Shown piece by piece: positions 1-6,262 of a stretch of 14,120 nucleotides of DNA (the stretch's first letter is position 1; each line of letters begins with the position of its first letter). The DNA is from CAVURW01 sp963743595 (GTDB taxonomy: Bacteria; Verrucomicrobiota; Verrucomicrobiia; Methylacidiphilales; UBA1321), in assembly GCA_963743595.1 (NCBI GenBank), contig CAVURW010000061.1:1-14120 (forward strand). The letters run 5' to 3'. Made by a program: the position numbers and the translations under genes. Under the pieces are notes generated by a model. That model was given only the letters and a program-made list of their open reading frames with translations. It did no database searches and had not been told where the DNA came from.

Positions 1-5
1 AACGC

Positions 6-263
6 TCAGGCCCCGTCTTGGGGGATATGGGGAAGCAGGGTGTCAGCCAGGTGGTCGCGGTACAGCTCCAGGTCGGCCGACGAGCTTTGGGCAGCCGTCT
101 CGTATCCCCATTCCGTCGGTGGGAGGGCCTTGACCTGCTCGGGCGTGAGCCGGGCTGGGCTCAGGGACTTGACCGGTTGCGTGGAGTCCACAGGGGGCGT
201 ATGCCCAAGCCAGACAGCCAGCGCCACATTCAAGTTGAAGTTGATGCCATTTTTTGGATACAT
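6..263 (-). CDS. Hypothetical small protein or 3' gene fragment of atypical composition
   Basis: I do not recognise this product. The reading frame opens at TTG 272, overlapping the TGA of the receptor gene by 3 bases, but ATG 263 gives a more ordinary start and an 85-residue protein ending at TGA 6-8. No Shine-Dalgarno sequence is visible before either start. The protein has a short hydrophobic stretch (NLNVALAVWLG) near its N-terminus, then a Pro/Thr/Ser-rich middle with LTPEQVKALPP, then an acidic helix-like C-terminus. From about position 230 leftward the codons are strongly GC-ended (about 56 of 71 by my count), which argues that the frame is truly coding, whereas the first 12 or so codons are AT-rich like the flank. 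It may be a truncated 3' end of a gene from a higher-GC background joined here, or the end of a different replicon or contig. Function unknown. Confidence 0.4.
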   Translation of the reverse strand: MYPKNGINFNLNVALAVWLGHTPPVDSTQPVKSLSPARLTPEQVKALPPTEWGYETAAQSSSADLELYRDHLADTLLPHIPQDGA

Positions 264-268
264 ACAGT

Positions 269-2389
269 TCAAAATCTTAGGATGACCCCTCCCCTCATAT
301 TGAAGGGCTCACCCGGATGAACTTGAAAGTCGTTCACAGGTGCCGCTCCACGTGGATACGCGGATTGGTAGGAGTACTCGGCATCGTAATAGTGCGAATT
401 CGTCAAGTTTAGAAAATCGAGAAATAGGGAGACGTTTTCGTTAACGTCATAGGCTACCCGCGCGTTAAAAACCAAGACCTGTTCGGACCGCTCGCTATTG
501 TCCTCAACAAGGGCTCTGGGCCCCATATAGCGCATATCCATCGAGTAAGTGAAACCGCTGGCAAACGAGAGATCGTGAATGGTAAAGCCAGCGGACCCCA
601 TGCTCTGGATCGCCTCGGGAATATAGAGCCCTGCTGTCTGATTGTTGTCGGTGAATTGGGAACGGGAAAATGCAACCGTGTCCTCGATAGTCAGCCAGGC
701 TACGGGAAAGAATTTATTGGACCACTCAACGCCATATCGAAACCCCGGGCGGTCGCTATCGTCATTAGCCCCCACATCGCCGTCGAAGAAGAGTTCAGAT
801 TGCGAATGAAGTACCCAGAAAGATAGGTCACTTTCCCATTGCGAAAAATACTTCGTTCGAACTCCGATTTCAGCCCCCTGAGTTTGAACGATGGGTTTGT
901 CGCCAATGACAGAAGCACCTGTATTTGGATCGACGGTACTCAGAATGCCCCGCGCATCGTTACTGCGCAACCCTTCGCCCGTATTGATGTAGACTTCCGT
1001 TTTGTCCCAGGGTCCCAGCGTGATCGAAAACTTGGGGCTGGGTTGCAGATCCAGCGAGTGTCCGCTGTTGAGCGGGTTATCGCTTTTATCATCGTAGTAG
1101 AACAGATCTCCGCGCAGGCCAACATCCGTGGCCAGCCAGTCCGTCCATTGAATTTTGTTGTCGTAGTAGGGAGAAATATTGCTCACCAAAACGCTGTCCG
1201 CCCGAACTTGATTCAGCACCTGCCGAGCCTCCGTGTTGTCCAGAGCGAGATTGATCATGTCATTGCGGACTTGAAGTCCCACTGTGTTCGTCATGTCCAT
1301 CTCTCCCAGCTTACCGTTCCACGAATGCTTCACGTAAGTGCCGGCAATGTAGCGGGAGTCGTATTGCCGAAATTGATCTCCATTGACAGGATCATTCAGA
1401 AAGAACGTAAAATCCGAGTAGATATTCATGTAATAATGAACACCGAAGACGGTAATGTCGGTGGACGATTCCGCATCCCTTTGATGCCATTCCCCGTAGA
1501 TACTGTCCCGGCTGGAACCTCCGCCATCTGTGGGATCAAGACCCTGAAAACGGGAGATCTGTCCGCTTTGATGCAGGGACTGGGGATACTCGTCACTGGC
1601 GTTCCACTGCCCGTTGTAGGCTTGTGCCGAAATGCTGAATCCCTCGTTTTCGTCACCCTGACTATACTTGATCAAGCCGTTGATCTTTCGATAGTCGTCC
1701 GAGGATTTCCAAGGTCCCCCATCATGCGACACTTCCAAGCCGTAGAGTAAATCGCCAGGGCCAATTTTACGCGAACCGGCATAAAGCGCCCGTTCGTAAT
1801 CAAACGCGCCAGTTTCCAGAACCACCATATTCGAGGGAAGCGACCGCACGTAGTTAATGGCGATATCGCCAGCGTTCCCGAAATCGCCGACATCGGCATA
1901 GTATGGCCCTTTTCGAAAATCAATGGATTGCACCAATTCCGGAATCACAAAGTTAATATCGTCGTAACCCTGGCCGTGGGCGTGCGTGCCCATATTTACC
2001 GGCACGCCATCAACCGTTGTATATAAATCCGTTCCATGATCGAGATTGAAACCGCGCAGGAAATATTGATTGGCTTTACCGCCACCTGCATGCTGAGTCA
2101 CGATCAGACCGGGCACAGTTTCGAGCAGGTCGCCTACCCGTTGCGTCGGGCGCTGCTGTAACTCTTCACCTGTAACGGTTCCAGCGCTAGCTGCTTCCAA
2201 AGGTGGTGGTGCTTTTCCAACAACTTCAATGGTGGGCATTACTACCGGGACGGGAGTCGATGGAGTTCCATCCATCGTTGGCGTAGGCGTGAAACCGGGA
2301 GAAGCTTTGTTTTGCGAGTCTGCTCCGTTCAGCGTTACTGCGGATAAGAATAAGAGCGCAATCAGGTTCGACTGGTTCAAAGCTTTCAT
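269..2389 (-). CDS. TonB-dependent outer-membrane receptor
   Basis: The 706-residue product has the layout of a TonB-dependent receptor, which imports ligands across the outer membrane using TonB/ExbBD energy. A Sec signal peptide (hydrophobic LIALLFLSAVTL, likely cut near NGA, residue 23) is followed by a Pro/Thr-rich linker (about residues 32-52) and a TonB-box-like PTIEVVG (52-58). A plug domain covers about 70-185, with EELQQRPTQRVGDLLETVPG and LRGFNLDHGTD. A long beta-barrel then ends in the canonical terminal Phe (GVILRF). The His-rich plug segment MGTHAHGQGYDD (133-144) marks a receptor clade I have seen in proteobacteria and other Gram-negatives, but its ligand cannot be read from sequence. 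The gene lies 43 bp downstream of the esterase gene with no terminator-like hairpin between, so co-transcription is likely. The Shine-Dalgarno is weak. There is no SusD-like partner in the window. Carbohydrate uptake is inferred only from context. Confidence 0.9.
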   Translation of the reverse strand: MKALNQSNLIALLFLSAVTLNGADSQNKASPGFTPTPTMDGTPSTPVPVVMPTIEVVGKAPPPLEAASAGTVTGEELQQRPTQRVGDLLETVPGLIVTQHAGGGKANQYFLRGFNLDHGTDLYTTVDGVPVNMGTHAHGQGYDDINFVIPELVQSIDFRKGPYYADVGDFGNAGDIAINYVRSLPSNMVVLETGAFDYERALYAGSRKIGPGDLLYGLEVSHDGGPWKSSDDYRKINGLIKYSQGDENEGFSISAQAYNGQWNASDEYPQSLHQSGQISRFQGLDPTDGGGSSRDSIYGEWHQRDAESSTDITVFGVHYYMNIYSDFTFFLNDPVNGDQFRQYDSRYIAGTYVKHSWNGKLGEMDMTNTVGLQVRNDMINLALDNTEARQVLNQVRADSVLVSNISPYYDNKIQWTDWLATDVGLRGDLFYYDDKSDNPLNSGHSLDLQPSPKFSITLGPWDKTEVYINTGEGLRSNDARGILSTVDPNTGASVIGDKPIVQTQGAEIGVRTKYFSQWESDLSFWVLHSQSELFFDGDVGANDDSDRPGFRYGVEWSNKFFPVAWLTIEDTVAFSRSQFTDNNQTAGLYIPEAIQSMGSAGFTIHDLSFASGFTYSMDMRYMGPRALVEDNSERSEQVLVFNARVAYDVNENVSLFLDFLNLTNSHYYDAEYSYQSAYPRGAAPVNDFQVHPGEPFNMRGGVILRF

Positions 2390-2432
2390 TGCAATATTAA
2401 ATTCTCTTTTCCAGCGGAATTCGGCACTTATA

Positions 2433-3833
2433 TCACGGGTGGCTCAAAATGAAATTCACAATCGGAGTGGGGTCGGGAAGGCTGTGTGGATGGTGATCGC
2501 CACCTGGCTTGACAATCACCTCTATTTCACCGCCCAGTTCCTTGTATCGTTTCTCGACAATTTGGATGTTTTCGTCGTAGGGAACGGTCTTATCGGCATC
2601 ACCACACACTGCAAAGATGGGGAGCTTGGCGTCAGCTAATGGTTTGAGGTTATCGATTGGGTTCGCTTTGTAGGCGACCGCTTGTTCATCGGTGGAGAAC
2701 CCGTAAGCCTGCTTCAAGCGAGCCCAATCTTCTGGAGAACCTTGACCTTTTCCCTTTCCCGCAGGCCAGCTCTTGAAATCACACACGGGCGCATCCACAT
2801 AAAGGCAGGCCACTTGGTCTGGGTGACGGGCTGCCCAGTTAAAGGCGAAGAGACCGCCTCGACTGAAACCTTCCAACACCGTTTTTGGGGCGAGCTGATA
2901 GGTATTTTTCAGGTAATTGTAAAACTTATCCATGTGGTCCAGCGCCACAGGAGCTCCATACATATTTTGCACATCCATGTAGGCGATAAAATAGCCTTTT
3001 GGGAGCAGAGCAAGGTCCGCTTGGGGAAAGGCCCCGAAAAATTCCGTTCGCCAGGTCCAGGGGTTGTTTAATGCCGGCTGTTTGGGAACGATTAAAAGGC
3101 AACTGCGCCCGTCAACGACAAAATCAAGACGCTTATAGCCTTCCCAATCGGAAGTGAGGGCATCGGACATTTTACCGGTAAAATCGTTTCCCGTAAGCGC
3201 TTTGTAGGCAGTCTTAGCCATCAGGTTGGCTCCTTCGTCATTCGGATGCACGCGATCGGGGAAATCGTTGTCATGACCAGAAAGCGCTGTGTGCATGTCG
3301 ATCAATGCTACGCCTTCGCTCTTTGCAACGTCTTCGATAATGGGCATTTCCTCCTGCATGACCGGCTCATTAATTCCGTAGTTACCTGAGCCAGGCACTG
3401 GTACGGGAAGACAGATGAAGATGCGGGGATGTGAGGTGAGCGCTTTAAATTTCTCGACCAAGTCTTTGTAATCCCCGCCAAACTGATCCTTGAATTTCCA
3501 ATTCTGTGGTTTGCTGTCGTTAGTGCCCAGCATGATGATGACCACGTCGGGATTGAATGTGAGTGCGTCCTGGAACGCCTTCTCCTTTTGGTAGGGGTAG
3601 TCTCCAGCTTTAAGCAAAGTACGTCCACTCACCCCAAAATTACGGACCGTCCATTTATCACTTAACATTCGACTCAGTTGGGACGGGTAAGATTCCAGGT
3701 TGGCATTCGATGTGCCAGCACCTTGAGTGATGCTGTCCCCCACACACGCCACACGGATGGGTGTCTGCGCGTAGGCGGCCATGGTGCTGAAAGTGAAGCA
3801 GACGAAAATCGAGCGAAAGAAAGGAAGTCGCAT
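2433..3833 (-). CDS. Secreted two-domain esterase: SGNH/GDSL hydrolase fused to alpha/beta hydrolase
   Basis: This 466-residue protein joins two esterase folds behind a signal peptide (cut near AYA-Q, residue 22). Residues about 25-215 are an SGNH hydrolase: block I VGDSITQG (Ser34), block II NFGVSG (Gly67), block III GTND (Asn105) and block V DRVHPND (Asp193, His196) are all present. Residues about 233-466 are an alpha/beta hydrolase: nucleophile elbow GFSRGG (Ser324), acid in GDADKTVPY (Asp414 most likely) and His447 in GGDHHPH. Both active sites look intact, so it is probably bifunctional. By family knowledge such enzymes remove acetyl or other ester groups from plant or algal polysaccharides; the exact ester is not readable. 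It is the first gene of a likely two-gene unit with the receptor. A candidate promoter and an ATCGAT palindrome lie 50-90 bp upstream. No clear Shine-Dalgarno is seen before the ATG; I kept this start because it gives a complete signal peptide. Confidence 0.9.
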   Translation of the reverse strand: MRLPFFRSIFVCFTFSTMAAYAQTPIRVACVGDSITQGAGTSNANLESYPSQLSRMLSDKWTVRNFGVSGRTLLKAGDYPYQKEKAFQDALTFNPDVVIIMLGTNDSKPQNWKFKDQFGGDYKDLVEKFKALTSHPRIFICLPVPVPGSGNYGINEPVMQEEMPIIEDVAKSEGVALIDMHTALSGHDNDFPDRVHPNDEGANLMAKTAYKALTGNDFTGKMSDALTSDWEGYKRLDFVVDGRSCLLIVPKQPALNNPWTWRTEFFGAFPQADLALLPKGYFIAYMDVQNMYGAPVALDHMDKFYNYLKNTYQLAPKTVLEGFSRGGLFAFNWAARHPDQVACLYVDAPVCDFKSWPAGKGKGQGSPEDWARLKQAYGFSTDEQAVAYKANPIDNLKPLADAKLPIFAVCGDADKTVPYDENIQIVEKRYKELGGEIEVIVKPGGDHHPHSLPDPTPIVNFILSHP

Positions 3834-3884
3834 GTCTGTCTTTGATACTGCTCCATCGGACAGTAAGCAATCTCAAATACAAAC

Positions 3885-3898
3885 ATACATCGATGCAT
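3885..3898. promoter_or_regulatory. Candidate operator A (ATCGAT palindrome) upstream of the esterase gene
   Basis: The site ATACATCGATGCAT is a 14-bp inverted repeat with one mismatched pair. It is the best copy of a motif present in every intergenic gap longer than 100 bp in this window. It overlaps the predicted -10 by two bases and covers the expected transcription start of the minus-strand esterase-receptor unit, a position typical for repression. Operator identity is inference; the binding protein is unknown, the AraR-like regulator at 12199 being the leading candidate. Confidence 0.45.
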
Positions 3899-3925
3899 TA
3901 ACCGTCCGCATTCGCGTTTTCGCAA
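3897..3925 (-). promoter_or_regulatory. Candidate sigma-70-type promoter for the esterase-receptor unit
   Basis: Read on the minus strand, TTGCGA (3925-3920) and GTTAAT (3902-3897) are separated by 17 bp; each matches four of six consensus positions. The start would fall about 55 bp before the ATG, inside candidate operator A. Matches are moderate, and sigma-70 rules are only approximate in non-model phyla. Confidence 0.3.
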
Positions 3926-3938
3926 GCCAACTCTTCTC

Positions 3939-4430
3939 TCAAAACGAGCCCAACGTCCGCTGTCTCATAATCCGATAAACCCTGACCCAAGCTTCAAGGT
4001 CAGATCGATCCAAATCTTTTGACACCAACCGAATTTCACGGACAATCTCCCTTTTCACAGCTTCGAGCATCTCCCGACCGGCATCAGTGATCCGAACAAC
4101 GACCCGACGTTGATCTTCAGGAAAAGGTGAGCGGGCAACCAAACCATCTCTGGTTAATCTATCTACGATTCCGGTTGTCGTGGATTGAGCGTGAAACATC
4201 AGTTTGGAGAGCTCCGACATTCTCATGCCGCTCGACTCATTCACGAACCCAAGTAAAATGAACTGCGTCATTGAGATCTTGTATTTAGAGACATTTGCAA
4301 AGATCTCTACCAGGAACCCCCGTTGCAATTCCACGGCGATGTCGCCCAGTTCAGCAGCAAGCCTCTGATTTCTTTGCTCGAGGTCTGGACTGAATGTGTT
4401 GAACGCGGCGATTTCTTTTAACGCTGACAT
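3939..4430 (-). CDS. MarR-family winged-helix transcriptional regulator
   Basis: The 163-residue product has the length and pattern of a MarR regulator: dimerising helices at both ends around a winged helix-turn-helix. Recognisable parts are MRMSELSKLMFHAQSTTTG (about 69-87, helix-turn-helix), IVDRLTRDGLVARS (88-101, recognition helix and start of the wing) and PEDQRRVVVRITDAGREML (104-122, with the Asp-x-Arg wing signature). MarR proteins usually bind palindromes near their own genes and release DNA on binding small, often aromatic, ligands. The start is well supported by a perfect AGGAGG six bases upstream. It sits between the MFS gene (134 bp upstream) and the esterase gene (105 bp downstream), all on the minus strand. 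Either gap carries an ATCGAT site, so this protein is an alternative candidate to bind that motif. Its ligand and targets are unknown. Confidence 0.88.
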   Translation of the reverse strand: MSALKEIAAFNTFSPDLEQRNQRLAAELGDIAVELQRGFLVEIFANVSKYKISMTQFILLGFVNESSGMRMSELSKLMFHAQSTTTGIVDRLTRDGLVARSPFPEDQRRVVVRITDAGREMLEAVKREIVREIRLVSKDLDRSDLEAWVRVYRIMRQRTLGSF

Positions 4431-4436
4431 GGGAGT

Positions 4437-4442
4437 CCTCCT
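4437..4442 (-). promoter_or_regulatory. Strong Shine-Dalgarno of the MarR gene
   Basis: A perfect AGGAGG on the minus strand ends six bases before ATG 4430 and fixes that start. It is by far the best ribosome binding site in the window; the other genes have weak or no visible Shine-Dalgarno, so this regulator may be translated by a different rule from its neighbours. Confidence 0.75.
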
Positions 4443-4507
4443 AATGTGGTGGTTATAGGGCGAAAGGTTGCGCCTGTTTGGTAGACAAAGAATTTGGCGT
4501 CGTCAAT

Positions 4508-4521
4508 ATGAATCGATGTAA
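4508..4521. promoter_or_regulatory. Candidate operator B (ATCGAT palindrome) upstream of the MarR gene
   Basis: ATGAATCGATGTAA matches the idealised ATACATCGATGTAT at 11 of 14 positions. It lies 78 bp upstream of the MarR start in the 134-bp gap after the MFS gene. On the minus strand a TATAAA (4534-4529) precedes it and TTGACG (4506-4501) follows it, but neither forms a convincing promoter with a partner box at normal spacing. Confidence 0.35.
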
Positions 4522-4564
4522 TCTCTTGTTTATAGCGAAGCCTGAGAAATGACCCGGCAACCTG

Positions 4565-5914
4565 CTAGTTGCTCGACTTCCAGAATTGCAGCCCTGACAA
4601 CCGTATGAGTGTGCGAGGCTGTCCCAGTACCTTAAAAACTGCGCTCACTTTAGCGGCTTTAGGCTCGCTTATGTTGACTAACACGAAGCAGCCTAGGAGC
4701 GCCAGACTCGGCTGGAAGAGAAAGGCTAGGTGGTAGAGCGTCAGTCCCGAAAGACCGAGATGACGCCCCAGTGACAAGAGCTGGCCCCCGATCACTACCG
4801 CCGCCGCCATACTGACTGATGTCGCGGCTAAATTGAAGCCAATGGCGAGAGTCTTTGCCTCTTTCGGGGCTAGCTTGAGAAGAAGATTAAAGAGGCCTAA
4901 GATGAATCCTCCGTTTGTGTATCCTCCCCAAATCCACATGGGGTAAAGCATCCATGCGTGATTGGAATCTAGAAAACACCAGAGGTAATTCTGAGTCTGT
5001 ATCAGGATGATTGAGACGATCATTACGGGCCTGTTTCCGAAGCGGTCCACTAAGGCACCCCATGCTGGAAAGGAGAGGGCCAGAGGAATAGTGGTAAGAA
5101 TCACCAGTGTGCCAAGGTCCGAAGGCGAGAGCTTCAGTTCTTGAAGCATAAAAACGGGATAAAACGGACCAAACGTGTTTGAAGCGAAACCCCAGACGAC
5201 TCCAAAACCGATAAACCACAGAAAGACGGGAGTCTTCAGGATCAATCTGATTTGGTCTCTAACGGAAATTTCCTTCACTTCAGAGGAAAAACCGCGACCG
5301 ACCTTCATGGCGCCTTGAGCCAGTAATGAGGGGATTCGAAGCCCTAAAGCGAATAGAAAAATAAGTTGAAACGTGGAAATGCTTTGGGGAAGCAGGTCGA
5401 ACACTTTGCTTACCGCCAGGAGGAAAAATATCGTAAGGATCTGAATCAATTTATTTCTAAAACCGAAATAGCGACCCCGTAGATTCTCGTGAGTCCACTC
5501 GTGGATCCATGAATTCCAAGCGATCGTATTAACCGCGAGGAGCAAGCTCAGCACGAAGAAAAAGCCGATGAAGTAAGAAGCGCTGACATTTGGCAATGTG
5601 CGAGGGAAACTCGGCAAAAGCCCGACTAAGATGATCCATGCAATCCAGTGCAGCCAACCGGATACGAGAGTGATTCTTTTTGCCGAGAGCCGTGCCGTAA
5701 ACGTTGAAAGAAAGAAAATTTGAAGAAAGCTGCACCAGTAAGGCAACGAAACCAAAATGCCGTAGGGGCCTTCTGAGATCCCAAAGAATTTCGACAGAAG
5801 AGTGGCGAGAATAAAGTTTCCCGGCTGACAAATGTAGACCAGAGGCATTGCACAGAGACCGTCCAGGGTGCACAAGTAGAAGCTGGATCGCAGAGCAGAA
5901 TTTTTCGGGTTCAT
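4565..5914 (-). CDS. Major facilitator superfamily transporter
   Basis: The 449-residue protein is hydrophobic along most of its length, with about 12 predicted membrane spans, as in MFS inner-membrane secondary carriers. The second half begins with a classical motif A, GALVDRFGNRP (286-296), in the cytoplasmic loop after its second helix. The first half carries HENLRGRYFGFRNK (142-155) in the loop before the central region; this RGRYFG pattern is common in MFS proteins of Verrucomicrobiota and Planctomycetota that lie beside sugar-degradation genes. Substrate is not readable; import of mono- or oligosaccharides released by the neighbouring enzymes is inferred from context. The ATG has no good Shine-Dalgarno, but an in-frame stop eight codons upstream excludes any longer ATG start. 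A perfect 12-bp palindrome sits directly before the start codon. The gene is divergent from the GH2 gene and could share its regulatory region. Confidence 0.85.
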   Translation of the reverse strand: MNPKNSALRSSFYLCTLDGLCAMPLVYICQPGNFILATLLSKFFGISEGPYGILVSLPYWCSFLQIFFLSTFTARLSAKRITLVSGWLHWIAWIILVGLLPSFPRTLPNVSASYFIGFFFVLSLLLAVNTIAWNSWIHEWTHENLRGRYFGFRNKLIQILTIFFLLAVSKVFDLLPQSISTFQLIFLFALGLRIPSLLAQGAMKVGRGFSSEVKEISVRDQIRLILKTPVFLWFIGFGVVWGFASNTFGPFYPVFMLQELKLSPSDLGTLVILTTIPLALSFPAWGALVDRFGNRPVMIVSIILIQTQNYLWCFLDSNHAWMLYPMWIWGGYTNGGFILGLFNLLLKLAPKEAKTLAIGFNLAATSVSMAAAVVIGGQLLSLGRHLGLSGLTLYHLAFLFQPSLALLGCFVLVNISEPKAAKVSAVFKVLGQPRTLIRLSGLQFWKSSN

Positions 5915-5916
5915 CA

Positions 5917-5928
5917 GGTGTCGACACC
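5917..5928. repeat. Perfect 12-bp palindrome GGTGTCGACACC before the MFS start
   Basis: The palindrome ends two bases before the MFS start codon. It would lie in the mRNA leader, where it could fold into a short stem over the ribosome binding area, or act on DNA as a binding site for a dimeric protein. It has no sequence relation to the ATCGAT sites beyond a central TCGA. Function unknown. Confidence 0.4.
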
Positions 5929-6061
5929 AAGTCCGTCAACGCCATGGTGACTTCCGAGTCAGTGGGGTGCGGGTAAACGGGAGGTTCACTTAGGCAATCC
6001 GTCTTGTCAAAGCAAACGACTACACCCCTTAGCTATCGCCACGTGTTGAGATCGACTTAAA

Positions 6062-6075
6062 ATACATCGATAAAA
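6062..6075. promoter_or_regulatory. Candidate operator C (ATCGAT half-conserved palindrome)
   Basis: ATACATCGATAAAA keeps the left arm and centre of the idealised motif but loses most of the right arm (11 of 14 matches). Its left ten bases are identical to those of operator A. It lies 144 bp upstream of operator D (centre to centre), in the middle of the divergent region, where it could serve either gene or support looping with D. Confidence 0.38.
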
Positions 6076-6137
6076 ACGAGAAAGTCGACCTGTAGGCATT
6101 GACTTGGTTCGCGACCTCAAATAGTCTGTGCGCGAAT

Positions 6138-6147
6138 CCTTATAAGG
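6138..6147. repeat. Perfect 10-bp palindrome CCTTATAAGG
   Basis: A symmetric 10-bp sequence between operators C and D in the divergent region. It could be a binding site for a second dimeric regulator, for example the MarR protein, but there is no second copy that I found, so chance is possible. Confidence 0.25.
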
Positions 6148-6200
6148 CGATAGTGGCCATAACGACCCCGCAACTTTCCCGTTAGTCGGCGTGGCTTGAA

Positions 6201-6229
6201 TTGTCGTATATCGATGTGACTCGAATAAT
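6201..6229 (+). promoter_or_regulatory. Candidate sigma-70-type promoter for the GH2-GH95 operon
   Basis: TTGTCG (6201-6206) and AATAAT (6224-6229) are 17 bp apart and match four and five of six consensus positions. The start would fall near 6236, giving a leader of about 27 bases before ATG 6263, which itself lacks a clear Shine-Dalgarno. The spacer contains candidate operator D, so a bound protein would block polymerase. Confidence 0.4.
6206..6219. promoter_or_regulatory. Candidate operator D (ATCGAT site within the GH2 promoter)
   Basis: GTATATCGATGTGA matches the idealised palindrome at 10 of 14 positions. It lies between the -35 and -10 of the predicted GH2 promoter, the position expected for a repressor site. 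Confidence 0.4.
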
Positions 6230-6262
6230 TCGCGGGCTTTAGGCTCCTTTTTTTACAGTATT

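Larger units (their letters stand above)
5915..6262. promoter_or_regulatory. Divergent intergenic regulatory region between MFS and GH2 genes
   Basis: This 348-bp gap has no credible gene in any frame. It holds two ATCGAT sites (6062-6075 and 6206-6219), a plausible plus-strand promoter before the GH2 gene, a perfect 10-bp palindrome CCTTATAAGG (6138-6147), a 12-bp palindrome touching the MFS start (5917-5928), and an inverted pair TCGACTT / AAGTCGA (6052-6058 and 6082-6088). A perfect minus-strand -35 (TTGACA, 6010-6005) has no matching -10 at normal spacing, so the MFS promoter stays undefined. Confidence 0.6.

Noticed and set aside
839..1750. 303-codon plus-strand open frame
   Set aside because: It lies wholly opposite the well-supported TonB-dependent receptor gene, has no domain-like pattern or ribosome binding site, and is explained as an antisense shadow.
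5529..5945. 138-codon minus-strand frame starting upstream of the MFS start
   Set aside because: It overlaps the MFS gene in another frame and lacks membrane-protein or domain character. I also considered whether it signals a frameshift in the MFS gene, but the MFS frame is complete.
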